DNA of 64,000 nucleotides from Photobacterium halotolerans DSM 18316 (GCF_000425165.1 NZ_KE384319.1:800216-864215); one strand, 5' to 3'. Shown: positions 1 to 9,916, numbered from the stretch's first letter. Numbers and translations: made by a program. Notes: generated by a model from the sequence alone, not told the origin.

Positions 1-1
1 T

Positions 2-343
2 ATTGGTGACTCACAACTCACACTGAGCGGCATTCTCTTTAGCCAGTCACCGGACTCGGTGCCGCAAGCGGTGCAGGCCCTTAACCAACAACTGCCGGAT
101 TATGCCCGAATCGGCAACCTGATCATCACAGACCAGCCACTGGCGAATATCCCGGGCTTGATGACGGCCAATGGCCGCCCCAAACGCGACGCTTTGCATC
201 ATTACTTTATACCTGCCTTGCTCACCGCACAGACAGAGACAAGATCCTGGCACAGCAGCCCGGCGTTGCTGTCGCTTTACACAGCCAAAATCTTCACTGA
301 TCAGCTTGCGCTCACTCCTTATACCACTAAAGAGGACACCCCT
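2..343 (+). CDS. C-terminal part of an AMP-forming acyl ligase (5' end outside window)
   Basis: The reading frame is open from the window edge. It resembles the end of ANL-superfamily acyl-CoA synthetases/adenylating enzymes: the stretch LMTANGRPKRDAL near 152-190 looks like the A10 motif (usually NGKxxR), but arginine replaces the usual catalytic lysine. Such enzymes activate a carboxylic acid as acyl-AMP. There is no stop codon before the ATG at 344, so this domain runs in frame into the next protein. Either the two form one fused polypeptide or the ligase has lost its stop. Ligase identity rests on about 115 residues only and the substrate cannot be inferred. Confidence 0.55.
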
Positions 344-1021
344 ATGAGTTCGGGATTTTTCCAGACCCTGATAACAGAAACCGCAGCGGCCCGCAGCCGT
401 ATGGCGGACGCCCCCATTTTTACCGCCTGTCAGCAAGGCACGATTGATACGGCCACATACCTGGCTTTCCTGACTCAGGCCTACCATCACGTTAAGCATA
501 CTGTGCCCCTGCTGATGGCCTGTGGCAGCAGATTAAGCGAGGACTATGAATGGCTCCGTCAGGCGATCGGGCATTACATTGAAGAGGAGATGGGCCACCA
601 GGCCTGGATACTGAACGATATCGCAGCCTGCGGGGGGAATCCCGCTCCGGTTCGCGACAACCAGGGACCAGGCAAAGCCGGCCTGCCCATAGAACTGATG
701 GTGGCCTATCTCTATCACCAGATTGATCGCCGTAACCCGATGGGACTGTTTGGCATGGTCTGGGTGCTGGAAGGGACCAGTGTCAGTATCGGCGGTCAGA
801 TTGCGCAGCGCATCCAGCAAGTACTCGGCCTGCCTGATAATGCTATGACCTATCTCAAGTCACACAGTGAACTGGATCAGAGTCATATTCAGACCTTCGA
901 AGGTTTAATGAACCGCATTAACGATCCCGCCGATCAACGCGCCATCATAGAGAGTGCCAATACGGTCTACAGCCTTTATGGCCAGATGCTGACCTCACTG
1001 CCGATACCCAGGCTGCACTAA
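344..1021 (+). CDS. Heme-oxygenase-like di-iron (HDO/TenA-PqqC fold) protein
   Basis: A 225-residue all-helical protein of the iron-containing redox enzyme/TenA-like fold. Candidate metal ligands match the HDO pattern: E80-E82 and H85 in the EEEMGH segment, E143, and the helix H174-x3-D178-x2-H181. HDO enzymes such as UndA, CADD and BesC use a di-iron centre for oxidative chemistry on fatty acids or amino acids; the reaction here is unknown. The ATG at 344 follows AAAGAGGA at a usable ribosome-binding distance, so it can be translated alone although it is also in frame with the upstream ligase. Its neighbours (ligase before, SDR reductase after) suggest a short biosynthetic pathway acting on an activated acid. 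Confidence 0.75.
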   Translation: MSSGFFQTLITETAAARSRMADAPIFTACQQGTIDTATYLAFLTQAYHHVKHTVPLLMACGSRLSEDYEWLRQAIGHYIEEEMGHQAWILNDIAACGGNPAPVRDNQGPGKAGLPIELMVAYLYHQIDRRNPMGLFGMVWVLEGTSVSIGGQIAQRIQQVLGLPDNAMTYLKSHSELDQSHIQTFEGLMNRINDPADQRAIIESANTVYSLYGQMLTSLPIPRLH

Positions 1022-1061
1022 CCAAACCGAACGATACATTTACCTGCACAGGAGATCTTGC

Positions 1062-1871
1062 ATGGATATCAGAAATAAACGCCTGCTGCTGACCGGCGCT
1101 TGCGGGGGAATCGGCGCTGAGATTGCCGCAGTATTGGCCGGCGCCGGAGCCAGCCTGATTCTGGTCGGCCGTAACGAGAGTAAGCTCAGGGCGTTACAGC
1201 TTTCACTGACACAGCCTGACTCACACCGGCTGATTGTGGCTGACCTGAGTACACCACAAGGCATTGAGACCATTAATCTCACCTGCCAGCAATGGAAGCA
1301 GGCAGGCACGCCCATTCACGGCCTGATCAACAATGCCGGCAGTAATTGCTTTGCCAGTCTGTCGCAACGTGAACCGGCCAGTATCAGCAATGAGATTCAT
1401 CTGAACCTGACAGTACCGGTGCTCCTTTGCCAGCAGGCACTGAGCTGGATGTCCCGTCCGGCTCTGATCCTCAACATAGGCTCGACGTTTTCGGCTATCG
1501 GTTATCCCGGCTACACCACTTACTGTGCCGGCAAAGCCGGGCTGCACAGATTCAGTGAAGCTCTGCACCGGGAGCTGGACGACACCGGAATTAAGGTGCT
1601 TTATCTCGCCCCGCGGGCCACGGACACTGCACTGAATTCAACTACAGTGACCGAGCTCAATCAGCAACTGGGCAACCATATTGATGCTCCCCGCTGGGTG
1701 GCAAAACAAGTCTTGCACAGCCTTATAAAAGAAACACCCATTCGCTGGCTGGGATGGCCGGAGAAACTCTGGGTTCGGGTAAACCAGATATTCCCCGCGT
1801 CGGTAGCCAAGGCTATCCGGAAACAAAGCAGCACCATACGCCAGTACCTCACCAAAGCCGAAGTTATCTGA
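1062..1871 (+). CDS. Short-chain dehydrogenase/reductase (SDR)
   Basis: A 269-residue classical SDR. The Rossmann glycine motif TGACGGIG is at 11-18, NNAG at 90-93, and the catalytic triad is S141, Y154 and K158 (YxxxK). This predicts NAD(P)-dependent oxidoreduction of a carbonyl or alcohol. The C-terminal ~70 residues extend beyond the catalytic core and contain a hydrophobic, Trp-rich stretch (GWPEKLWVRVNQIFP) similar to SDRs that act on lipids. It starts 40 bp after the di-iron protein with GGAG upstream, so it is probably co-transcribed and carries out a later step of the same pathway. The substrate is not deducible. Confidence 0.8.
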   Translation: MDIRNKRLLLTGACGGIGAEIAAVLAGAGASLILVGRNESKLRALQLSLTQPDSHRLIVADLSTPQGIETINLTCQQWKQAGTPIHGLINNAGSNCFASLSQREPASISNEIHLNLTVPVLLCQQALSWMSRPALILNIGSTFSAIGYPGYTTYCAGKAGLHRFSEALHRELDDTGIKVLYLAPRATDTALNSTTVTELNQQLGNHIDAPRWVAKQVLHSLIKETPIRWLGWPEKLWVRVNQIFPASVAKAIRKQSSTIRQYLTKAEVI

Positions 1872-1887
1872 TATTCATGGAGGCATT

Positions 1888-2541
1888 ATGAAAACATTTA
1901 CCTTTTCACCGGTTACATCCCTGCTGACCTTCGCCTGTATCGTCGGTGCATCCGTCAGTTTCAGCAGCCTGGCTGTCGCGGATGAGCTCAGTGATATCCA
2001 GCAACAATGGGCTAAATGCCAGTATGATACCTTTAACAAAGACAACAAAGTGCAGTGCCTCAGTCAGGTGATAGCCAACAATCAGCAAGCCCTGCGCCAG
2101 GCGCCAACCCGCTCCGATCTGAAAGTCTGGCTGGCCATCAACAAAAGCAGCCTGGCCGGCGCAAAAGGTGGGCTGAGTGCCCTGCCACTGGTAAAAGAAG
2201 CTAAGTCGTTGTTAGAAGATGTGATCCGCACCGATCCTAATGTGCTGGACGGCTCTGCCTATACCAGTCTGGGCACGTTATACTACCAGGTACCGGGCTG
2301 GCCGATTGGCTTTGGTGATGACGACAAAGCCGAAGCTATGCTGAAAAAGGCACTGGCAATCAACCCGAACGGTATCGATCCTAATTACTTTTATGGCGAT
2401 TTTCTGGCTCAGAACGGCCGCCGTGATGATGCCATCAGCTATCTGAAGAAAGCCAGCCAGGCCAAGCCTCGCCCCGGTCGCAAACTGGCCGATACCGGAA
2501 GACAGCAGGAAATCCGACAAAAACTGAAGGAGCTGCAATAA
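1888..2541 (+). CDS. Periplasmic TPR-repeat protein
   Basis: A 217-residue protein with a clear Sec signal peptide (hydrophobic core about 10-28, likely cleaved near AVA-DE around residue 31). The mature part is helical; residues about 130-200 carry two TPR-like units (AEAMLKKALAINPNG and DDAISYLKKASQAKP). It resembles TRAP-transporter TatT-like or other small periplasmic TPR scaffolds. It begins 16 bp after the SDR and ends 3 bp before the response regulator, so it belongs to the same transcription unit. A role as a periplasmic scaffold or input to the sensor kinase downstream is possible but is inference. Confidence 0.65.
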   Translation: MKTFTFSPVTSLLTFACIVGASVSFSSLAVADELSDIQQQWAKCQYDTFNKDNKVQCLSQVIANNQQALRQAPTRSDLKVWLAINKSSLAGAKGGLSALPLVKEAKSLLEDVIRTDPNVLDGSAYTSLGTLYYQVPGWPIGFGDDDKAEAMLKKALAINPNGIDPNYFYGDFLAQNGRRDDAISYLKKASQAKPRPGRKLADTGRQQEIRQKLKELQ

Positions 2542-2544
2542 CCG

Positions 2545-3204
2545 ATGCGCATCTTACTAATCGAAGATGATCTGATGCTGGGTGAATCCATGGTGGCCTC
2601 ACTGAGCCGCCGTGGCTACACCGTTGACTGGCTGCAGCAAGGCCAGGGAGTTGAACTCGCCCTGAAAACCGAGGACTTCCTGGCGGTTATTTTAGATTTA
2701 ACCCTGCCCGATATCGACGGTCTTCAGGTATTACGGCAGATTCGGCGCGCGGGCCATCAGCTTCCCGTTATGATTCTCACCGCCCGGGACGGGATTGATG
2801 ATCGTGTCAAAGGGCTGGACGACGGTGCAGATGATTACCTGGTAAAACCGTTCGCACTGGAAGAATTGCTGGCCCGCTTGCGGGTGATGATACGTCGGCT
2901 GTCTGGCAGCTCTGAAACGGAGATTCAGCTGGGCGAGCTGACTCTATCGCTGCTCAACAATGGTGTCAGCTTTCGTGGCAAGCCGGTAAAGCTCACCCGC
3001 AATGAATTCAAGATCCTCAGCACTCTGGTCGCGCAGGCCGGCCGGGTGATGAGTAAAGACAAACTCCAGCAGGCCCTGCACGGTTGGGATGACACCGCCA
3101 GCGATAACGCAATTGAAGTGCATATTCACAATATCCGGAAAAAACTCGGCAGTGCTGTAATAAAAAATATCCGAGGCGTAGGGTACATCATTGAAAACCG
3201 CTGA
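2545..3204 (+). CDS. OmpR/QseB-family response regulator
   Basis: A 219-residue two-domain regulator. The receiver domain (1-115) has acidic pocket D8/D9, phosphoacceptor D51, T79 and K101. The C-terminal winged helix (about 125-219) is of the OmpR type (RNEFKILSTLV and IRGVGYIIENR). The closest general type is QseB/PmrA/TctD. It overlaps the kinase start by 14 bp, which implies translational coupling. Its location directly after the ligase/di-iron/SDR/TPR genes suggests that it regulates, or responds to the product of, that cluster; that link is inference. Confidence 0.88.
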   Translation: MRILLIEDDLMLGESMVASLSRRGYTVDWLQQGQGVELALKTEDFLAVILDLTLPDIDGLQVLRQIRRAGHQLPVMILTARDGIDDRVKGLDDGADDYLVKPFALEELLARLRVMIRRLSGSSETEIQLGELTLSLLNNGVSFRGKPVKLTRNEFKILSTLVAQAGRVMSKDKLQQALHGWDDTASDNAIEVHIHNIRKKLGSAVIKNIRGVGYIIENR

Positions 3205-4642
3205 GAGCAAGCCTGTTCTATCGATCAAAAAGCGGCTGATCACCCTGACAGTAGCGGCGGCAACTGTGCTGATTGCCATTTCATGGAGCCTGATCTTTGC
3301 TGAATCTAAACATGAAATAGATGAAATCTTTGATGCCCGGCTGGGGCAATCGGCCAAGCTGCTGGCACTCAGTGCACCGCAACTGCTCAAAATGCCCGCA
3401 GAGCAAATGGATCAATTCTATGAAGACTGGTATCGGGGCATCAGCAATCATGCCAGTTTCAGTGACGACGATCCGACCCCTTTCGGTCACCCCTATGAAC
3501 AGAAGCTGATGTTCCAGCTCTTCGACACCCGGGGCAAGGTTTTGCTGCGCTCTCCCGGTGCACCGTTGCACCCGCTGTCGGCCACCGATAACATTGGCTA
3601 TCATCCCATTACCTTTGATGATCAGCTTTGGCGAAGCTTTCAGATTCGCCTGCCATTTAACGACACCAACCAAGATGCCGCATTTCTGGTGGTGGCCGAA
3701 AAGCAGGCGATCCGCGATGAACTGATTGATGAAATTGCCTTTTCCACCGGCATTCCGCAATTGCTGCTTATTCCGTGTCTGGCGCTGGCCATTATTCTGC
3801 TGGTCAACTATGTCATGCTGCCGGTCGGTGAACTGCAGCAAGCCCTTTCACAAAGAACAATCAATAAGTTGCACGCGATCAGGGTGTCGCAGCCCACGGT
3901 GGAGCTCAAACCACTCATCGATCAGTTGAATTACCTGCTGTCAGAGCTTGATAAAGCCTGGGTGCGCGAAAAGCGCTTTACCCACACAGCGGCCCATGAG
4001 CTGAAAACACCGCTGGCTGTCCTGCGGCTAAACGCAGAAAATGCCCTGTCCAGCGATAATCCGGCCGATCTGCAGAGCGATCTCAGCCATATTCTCAAAG
4101 GGATAGACAGGACTGACCGCCTCATTCAGCAGTTACTGATGCTGGCGAGAGTAGAAAGCGGCAACACCTTTTCGTTCAGCCACCTTGACCTGATGGAATG
4201 CCTGCGTGAGGTCATTGCTTCACTGGCTCCTTTAGCGTTAAAACAGGAACAAAATCTGTCACTGGATGGCCCGCCCTCGCTCACGATTGAGGCCAATCTG
4301 CCGCTGCTGCACAGTCTGTTCAGCAATCTCATCGACAATGCCACCCGCTATGCCGGCGAGCATGCGGACATCAACATCAGTGTTCAGACATCGGACCCTG
4401 ACCATGTGCTGATTCGTGTCTGTGATTCGGGTCAGCCCATACCAGACGCAATTCGCGAGCGGATGTTTGAGAAATTCTTCCGGGCCAACACAGAACGTGG
4501 CGATGGTGCGGGACTGGGCATGTCCATCATCCGCGATATCGCTGAACTGCATGGCGGCACTATTTCACTGGAACCGCAATCTTCGACAGGCAAAAACTGT
4601 TTCCAGGTCACCCTCCCGCTCAGAACCGTCCGTATTCAATAG
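3191..4642 (+). CDS. Membrane sensor histidine kinase (QseC/PmrB type)
   Basis: A 483-residue kinase. TM1 is about 15-36, the periplasmic sensor about 37-185, and TM2 about 187-210, followed by a HAMP-like linker. The H-box is AAHELKTPLAV with phospho-acceptor H269. The N box is FSNLIDNATRYA, with G boxes DSGQPIP and GAGLGMSI. The start is a TTG inside the last codons of the regulator gene; no ATG precedes TM1, so TTG at 3191 is preferred. It partners the preceding regulator. The ~150-residue sensor is the QseC-like 2CSK_N kind, and the ligand is unknown. Confidence 0.87.
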   Translation: MKTAESKPVLSIKKRLITLTVAAATVLIAISWSLIFAESKHEIDEIFDARLGQSAKLLALSAPQLLKMPAEQMDQFYEDWYRGISNHASFSDDDPTPFGHPYEQKLMFQLFDTRGKVLLRSPGAPLHPLSATDNIGYHPITFDDQLWRSFQIRLPFNDTNQDAAFLVVAEKQAIRDELIDEIAFSTGIPQLLLIPCLALAIILLVNYVMLPVGELQQALSQRTINKLHAIRVSQPTVELKPLIDQLNYLLSELDKAWVREKRFTHTAAHELKTPLAVLRLNAENALSSDNPADLQSDLSHILKGIDRTDRLIQQLLMLARVESGNTFSFSHLDLMECLREVIASLAPLALKQEQNLSLDGPPSLTIEANLPLLHSLFSNLIDNATRYAGEHADINISVQTSDPDHVLIRVCDSGQPIPDAIRERMFEKFFRANTERGDGAGLGMSIIRDIAELHGGTISLEPQSSTGKNCFQVTLPLRTVRIQ

Positions 4643-4848
4643 TGGCCTAACCATATAAGCAACCTATCTGGTCTTCGCCGCTATCACCAGCTATCCTCCT
4701 GAGTAAAAAACAAAAAATTATACCGACCCAGTTCACACTCACACCTCCTGCGCTAAATTAAACCCTACTCAATTGGAATCAGCTGCCATAATTACTTAGA
4801 TAGCAAAACGTTTTATCTGGAAGGATTTTATAGCGGACACCCTCATTT

Positions 4849-6039
4849 ATGACTGTCAAAATGGAAGTAAAGAATCTCTACAAAGTGTTTGGCAGTGCCC
4901 CGGAAAGGGCGTTCCCATTACTGGAACAGGGGTTAGATAAGGATGCCATTTTTGAGAAAACCGGCCTGACTGTCGGCGTCAAAGATGCCACTCTCACCAT
5001 TAACCAGGGCGAAATTTTCGTCATCATGGGCCTCTCCGGTTCAGGAAAATCGACCCTGGTTCGCCTGCTTAACCGCCTCATCGAGCCCACCAGCGGTCAC
5101 GTACTGCTTGATAACAAAGACATCGCCAGTATCTCCGAGGACGAACTGCGTACTGTGCGGCGGAACAATATCAGCATGGTGTTTCAGTCATTTGCCCTCA
5201 TGCCCCATATGACGGTTATCGACAATACCGCTTTCGGCCTGGATCTCGCGGGGGTCGACAAAGCCACCCGTTACGATACCGCACTCCAGGCACTGGCACG
5301 GGTTGGACTGGAAGCTTACGCCGCCTCATACCCTGACGAGTTATCAGGCGGTATGAAGCAAAGGGTCGGCCTGGCAAGAGCCCTGGCTAATGACCCGGAC
5401 ATCCTGTTAATGGATGAGGCTTTTTCTGCCCTTGACCCGCTGATCCGCACCGAAATGCAAGATGAGCTTCTCCGCCTGCAAAGTGATGATAAACGCACTG
5501 TGGTTTTTATTTCCCACGACCTTGATGAGGCCATGCGAATTGGCGATCGGATTGCCATTATGCAAAACGGCGAGGTGGTTCAGATTGGCACACCGGATGA
5601 AATCCTCCATCACCCGGCGAATGATTATGTGCGGTCTTTCTTTAAAGGCGTGGATGTCACCAATGTCTTTACCGCCAAAGACATCGCCCGCAAACAAGCT
5701 GTCACTGTGATCAAAAAAGCCGAAACGGACGGCCCGCGCGCTGCGTTAAAACTGCTCAATGATAATGACAGAGAGTTCGGCATTGTGGTCGATCGCCGCA
5801 ACCTGTATGTCGGATTAGTGTCGACGGACACCCTGCAAACGGCCAGCAAAGCGGGTCATACCCTGACTCAGGCACTGCTGGGCGATACCATCACTTTTCT
5901 GCCTGAAACCCCTGTCGGTGAGCTGATCGGTCAGGTTGCCAATCAGCCTTATGGCGTGCCTGTTGTTGATGAAAACCAGATTTACCATGGTGTTATTACC
6001 AAAGCTCGCCTGTTACAGACTCTAGATCGGGAGGCCTGA
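4849..6039 (+). CDS. proV: Glycine betaine/proline ABC transporter ATPase ProV
   Basis: A 396-residue ATPase of the osmoprotectant importer ProVWX. Walker A is GLSGSGKST (61-69), the signature LSGG at 165-168, Walker B ILLMDE (185-190). The C-terminal ~115 residues form the tandem CBS domains that sense ionic strength in this family. Length matches E. coli ProV (400). It lies 1 bp before proW and 206 bp after the sensor kinase; that gap is AT-rich and probably holds the osmotically controlled promoter, although no clear promoter motif could be assigned by eye. Confidence 0.95.
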   Translation: MTVKMEVKNLYKVFGSAPERAFPLLEQGLDKDAIFEKTGLTVGVKDATLTINQGEIFVIMGLSGSGKSTLVRLLNRLIEPTSGHVLLDNKDIASISEDELRTVRRNNISMVFQSFALMPHMTVIDNTAFGLDLAGVDKATRYDTALQALARVGLEAYAASYPDELSGGMKQRVGLARALANDPDILLMDEAFSALDPLIRTEMQDELLRLQSDDKRTVVFISHDLDEAMRIGDRIAIMQNGEVVQIGTPDEILHHPANDYVRSFFKGVDVTNVFTAKDIARKQAVTVIKKAETDGPRAALKLLNDNDREFGIVVDRRNLYVGLVSTDTLQTASKAGHTLTQALLGDTITFLPETPVGELIGQVANQPYGVPVVDENQIYHGVITKARLLQTLDREA

Positions 6040-6040
6040 T

Positions 6041-7180
6041 ATGAGCCAGGAAAACAGCCCAGAGTCATCCGCGCCGGTAACGGACAACCCGCCAGCACCC
6101 GCCTCACAAGACCCCTGGTCCAGCGCAGATACCAGCAGTACCGACCCCTGGGGCAATCCAGCCACCTCAACGCCCAATTCCGGTTCCGACTGGCTCAATA
6201 CCCCAGGTTCAGCGCCCGTTGACCCGTCCATCGACTGGATACATCCGTTTCAGGATGCCCTGATCCCGTTCGACCAATGGGTCGAAGACGGCATCAACTG
6301 GCTGGTCGCCAATTTCCGGCCAGCGTTTCAGGCGATCAGTGTGCCGATTGATTACATCCTCACCGCCTTCCAGACAACCCTGCAGAGCACGCCGGCACTT
6401 TTGATGATTTTTCTGATCATGATTCTGGCCTGGCAGATTGCCGGTCCGCGCATGGGAATTGCCAGTGTGATCTCACTGCTGCTGATAGGGGCGATAGGTG
6501 CCTGGGATCAGGCGATGGTCACGCTGGCGCTGGTTCTGACGTCCGTTTTCTTCTGTCTGCTGATCGGGCTACCAACCGGTATCTGGCTGGCCAGGAGTGA
6601 AAACGCGGCCAGAATTGTCAGGCCGATTCTTGATGCGATGCAAACAACGCCCGCTTTCGTCTATCTGGTACCCATAGTGATGCTATTTGGTATCGGGAAT
6701 GTACCAGGCGTGGTCGTAACGATTATCTTTGCCCTGCCTCCGATTATCCGGCTGACTATTTTAGGTATTCGCCAGGTACCTGAGGAACTGATTGAAGCGG
6801 CCCACTCTTTCGGCGCGAACCCGAAACAAATGCTCTATAAGGTTCAGCTGCCGCTGGCGATGCCCACCATTATGGCCGGTGTTAACCAAACCCTGATGCT
6901 GGCGCTGTCCATGGTGGTGATTGCCTCCATGATAGCCGTTGGCGGGCTGGGCCAGATGGTACTGCGCGGTATCGGCCGTCTCGATATGGGGCTGGCGGCC
7001 ATTGGCGGACTGGGTATCGTCATTCTGGCCATCCTGCTCGACAGGCTGACACAGGCAATGGGGGCATCCGAGCGCGGCCGATCTTACCGTCACTGGTATG
7101 AACACGGCCCTATCGGCTTCATTTATCGCCGGTTCAAAAAAGACAAGGCTCCGCACCTGACAACACATTCACAACCCTGA
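6041..7180 (+). CDS. proW: Glycine betaine/proline ABC transporter permease ProW
   Basis: A 379-residue inner-membrane permease. The first ~60 residues are Pro/Ser/Thr/Asp-rich and hydrophilic, then an amphipathic segment leads into about seven TM helices from residue ~115 to ~345. The EAA loop [20 protein letters not shown] couples to ProV. The long N-terminal extension is normal for ProW (E. coli 354 residues). Second gene of the proVWX operon, with 10 bp between it and proX. Confidence 0.95.
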   Translation: MSQENSPESSAPVTDNPPAPASQDPWSSADTSSTDPWGNPATSTPNSGSDWLNTPGSAPVDPSIDWIHPFQDALIPFDQWVEDGINWLVANFRPAFQAISVPIDYILTAFQTTLQSTPALLMIFLIMILAWQIAGPRMGIASVISLLLIGAIGAWDQAMVTLALVLTSVFFCLLIGLPTGIWLARSENAARIVRPILDAMQTTPAFVYLVPIVMLFGIGNVPGVVVTIIFALPPIIRLTILGIRQVPEELIEAAHSFGANPKQMLYKVQLPLAMPTIMAGVNQTLMLALSMVVIASMIAVGGLGQMVLRGIGRLDMGLAAIGGLGIVILAILLDRLTQAMGASERGRSYRHWYEHGPIGFIYRRFKKDKAPHLTTHSQP

Positions 7181-7190
7181 GGAGAAGACA

Positions 7191-8207
7191 ATGACAAAGT
7201 CCTGGAAGTCACTCTCACTGAGCACGGCATTATTTGCCGGTGCCTTTTCTTTCCCTGCGTTGGCCGCAGATTTACCCGGTGAAGGCGTTACCGTACAGCC
7301 TGTACAAAGTACAGTGGCGGAAGAAACCTTCCAGACACTTATCGTTAATAAAGCACTGGAAGCACTGGGTTACGATGTCCAACCCACCAAAGAGGTGGAC
7401 TATAACGTGGGCTACACTTCGATTGCCAATGGCGATGCCACTTTCCTGGCCGTCAACTGGGCGCCGCTGCACAAAGACAAGTTCATCAAATCAGGCGGGG
7501 ACGATAAATTCTACCGCAAAGGCCATTACATTACCGGAGCCGCTCAGGGCTACCTGATTGATAAAAAAACCGCCGATCAATACGGCATCACCAATATCAG
7601 TCAGCTCAAAGATCCCAAGCTGGCCAAGCTGTTTGATGCCAACGGCGACGGCAAAGCGGACATGACAGGCTGTAACCCGGGCTGGGGCTGTGAAGGGGTG
7701 ATCGAACACCAACTCGATGCGTTCGGCCTGCGCGACACAGTCACCCATAACCAGGGCAACTATGCCGCTATCATTGCCGACACCATCTCCCGCTACCGTA
7801 ACGGCTCGCCCATTCTGTACTACACCTGGACCCCTTACTGGGTAAGCGGTGTGCTGGTGCCGGGTAAAGATGTGGTATGGCTGGAAGTGCCGTTCTCGTC
7901 ATTACCGGGCGAGCGGGGTGAAGTCGATACCGCACTGCCTAACGGCAAAAACTACGGCTTTGAAATGAACAGCATGCGCATTGTTGCCAACAAACAGTTT
8001 GCTGAAGACAACCCGGCAGCGGCCAAACTGTTTGAAATCATGACACTGGATATCAATGACGTCAGCGCTCAGAATATGCGTATGAGTCAGGGACAAAATT
8101 CCCAGAAAGACATAGAAAACCATGTTAACGGCTGGATCCAGTCGCACCAGCAACAGTTTAACAGCTGGATTAGTCAGGCAAAAAAAGCCGCTGAAGATGC
8201 ATCTTAA
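7191..8207 (+). CDS. proX: Periplasmic glycine betaine-binding protein ProX
   Basis: A 338-residue substrate-binding protein with a signal peptide cleaved near FPALA-A (residue 25/26). W90 in the sequence [10 protein letters not shown] corresponds to mature W65, one of the aromatic-box tryptophans that bind the quaternary ammonium group of betaine in E. coli ProX. The segment CNPGWGCEG also matches ProX. An Asp-rich turn (DANGDGKAD) around residue 150 resembles a calcium-binding loop. Last gene of the operon; a hairpin follows at 8245-8268. Confidence 0.95.
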   Translation: MTKSWKSLSLSTALFAGAFSFPALAADLPGEGVTVQPVQSTVAEETFQTLIVNKALEALGYDVQPTKEVDYNVGYTSIANGDATFLAVNWAPLHKDKFIKSGGDDKFYRKGHYITGAAQGYLIDKKTADQYGITNISQLKDPKLAKLFDANGDGKADMTGCNPGWGCEGVIEHQLDAFGLRDTVTHNQGNYAAIIADTISRYRNGSPILYYTWTPYWVSGVLVPGKDVVWLEVPFSSLPGERGEVDTALPNGKNYGFEMNSMRIVANKQFAEDNPAAAKLFEIMTLDINDVSAQNMRMSQGQNSQKDIENHVNGWIQSHQQQFNSWISQAKKAAEDAS

Positions 8208-8244
8208 CAGCTGATATCCACTACTACTCTCATAATATGTTTGC

Positions 8245-8268
8245 CAGGCCAGCCTGTTTGCTGGCCTG
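8245..8268 (+). terminator. Hairpin after proX
   Basis: Perfect 9-bp inverted repeat CAGGCCAGC/GCTGGCCTG with a 6-nt loop, 38 bp after the proX stop. There is no T-tract, so it could be an intrinsic-like terminator or an mRNA-stabilising hairpin. Confidence 0.5.
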
Positions 8269-8369
8269 ATGAAATCTGAATTAAACCTGAAAGATAAAAA
8301 CCCTACAATTGCCAAGCTTATTTGTTAGCTATAATCTTGAGATCATGGTTAAAAATTGACGGTAAATAT

Positions 8370-8750
8370 ATGTTCTTGGATTATTTTGCATTGGGACTGC
8401 TTATTTTTGTAGCCCTTGTTATGTTTTACGGCATCATAGCGATTCACGATATTCCTTACGAGATTGCCAAAGAGCGAGAACATCCCCACCAGGATGCCAT
8501 TCACTATGCGGGCTGGGTAAGTTTATTCACCTTGCATGCTCTGTGGCCATTTTTATGGATCTGGGCCACCCTGTGGCGTAAAGAAAGAGGCTGGGGGTTC
8601 AAACAGGTTCATGATGAACAAGTCTTACTGCAGGCCCAGTTAACCAAAATGGAAATGCAACTCCAGCTACTGCAATCTGAACTCTCCGCATTAAAACAAC
8701 AACGCCAGCCTGTGAATAACAGCCATGATAACGATGAGGGTAATCAATAA
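8370..8750 (+). CDS. yiaW: DUF3302 inner-membrane protein YiaW
   Basis: A 126-residue protein using ATG 8370 (sequence MFLDYFALG), which matches the start of E. coli YiaW; an earlier TTG at 8322 is unlikely. It has two TM helices (about 5-25 and 45-68), the conserved HDIPYEIAK and HPHQDAIHYAGWVSLFTLH segments of DUF3302, and a coiled-coil C-terminal tail. Its stop codon overlaps the yiaV start (TAATG), so the two are translationally coupled. In E. coli YiaW/YiaV are envelope proteins of unknown exact role. Confidence 0.85.
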   Translation: MFLDYFALGLLIFVALVMFYGIIAIHDIPYEIAKEREHPHQDAIHYAGWVSLFTLHALWPFLWIWATLWRKERGWGFKQVHDEQVLLQAQLTKMEMQLQLLQSELSALKQQRQPVNNSHDNDEGNQ

Positions 8751-9880
8751 TGGAAACGTTACTGGTACTCTCCTACGCTGCCATCTGTATTTTTATCTTT
8801 AAAGTTTTCCGGATACCGTTAAATAAATGGACTGTGCCTACTGCCGTACTTGGCGGAATTGTTCTTGTCGGTGCTTTGGTCCTGTTCATGAACTACAACC
8901 ACCCACACACCAGCCTGGGCGGTGAATATTTCATCTCCACCCCTATCATGCCGAATGTGCGCGGCAAGGTGATTGAAGTCCCTGTCACCCCGAACTCCCC
9001 GCTCAAGCAAGGTGATGTACTGTTCAAAATTGATCCCACGCCTTTCCAGGCGGAAGTTGACCGGCTGGAAGCCCAGCTGGCTGAAACCAGACAAAACGTA
9101 CTCGGACAGGAAGCCAGCTACAAGGCCGCGATGGCAACCCGCATCAAAGCGCAGGCAGAACGCGATCGCACCTATCAGCAGTACCAGCGTTATGCCACAG
9201 GTTATAAACGCGGCGCCTTCACCAAAGCCGATGTTGATAACCGTGAGCAATTCTACCGCAGCGCCGAAGCCGCACTGGAAGCGGCGCAAGCTGATGAGCG
9301 CCGGGCAAAACTGGCTTATGAGTCTAATATCAATGGCGAGAACACGGCTGTGGCTCAAATCCAGGCGCAGTTGGTCAAAGCCCGATTTAATCTGGATTCA
9401 ACTGTCGTCCGGGCGCCTACCGATGGCTTTGTCACTCAGGTGCTGCTGCGCCCTGGCATGATGGCGGTACCACTGCCGCTGCGTCCGGTGATGACCTTTA
9501 TCAACACCAACGATGACTTCATCATAGGTGCGTTTCGTCAGAACTCGCTGCTGCGCCTAAAGCCCGGCTATGAAGCCGATATCATTTTCCGTGCCATACC
9601 GGGGAAAACCTTCAAAGCCGAAATTATCGACGTCTTACCCGCGATTGGTGAAGGCCAGGCGCAGGCACAAGGCACGCTGATTGGCACCGATATGTTAATG
9701 CGCCAGGGCCGGCCGCTGGTCAGGTTCAGGATGCTTGACGATCTCAGTGAGTACCAGTTGCCTTTAGGGGCCAATATGGAAATTGCCGTGTATTCAGATC
9801 ACGCGCACCATCTGGCGGTGATGCGTAAAATATTGATCCGCATGAAGAGCTGGCAGAACTTCCTGTATCTGGATCATTAA
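8750..9880 (+). CDS. yiaV: HlyD/EmrA-family membrane fusion protein YiaV
   Basis: A 376-residue periplasmic adaptor. Two N-terminal TM segments (about 1-20 and 27-48) are followed by a biotinyl-lipoyl-like barrel (STPIMPNVRGKVIEVPV), a long coiled-coil hairpin (about 105-215) and the second half-barrel VRAPTDGFVTQV. Such proteins bridge an inner-membrane partner to an outer-membrane channel; here the partner is YiaW rather than a pump. Coupled to yiaW by a 1-bp overlap. Confidence 0.88.
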   Translation: METLLVLSYAAICIFIFKVFRIPLNKWTVPTAVLGGIVLVGALVLFMNYNHPHTSLGGEYFISTPIMPNVRGKVIEVPVTPNSPLKQGDVLFKIDPTPFQAEVDRLEAQLAETRQNVLGQEASYKAAMATRIKAQAERDRTYQQYQRYATGYKRGAFTKADVDNREQFYRSAEAALEAAQADERRAKLAYESNINGENTAVAQIQAQLVKARFNLDSTVVRAPTDGFVTQVLLRPGMMAVPLPLRPVMTFINTNDDFIIGAFRQNSLLRLKPGYEADIIFRAIPGKTFKAEIIDVLPAIGEGQAQAQGTLIGTDMLMRQGRPLVRFRMLDDLSEYQLPLGANMEIAVYSDHAHHLAVMRKILIRMKSWQNFLYLDH

Positions 9881-9916
9881 TCCCTTCCCGGCATGCCTGC
9901 CATGCGCAGGCATGCT

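Noticed and set aside
59..343. Start of the di-iron protein at GTG 59
   Set aside because: Residues before 344 read as the end of an adenylating ligase, not as part of the HDO fold; 59 is only the first start codon inside the window.
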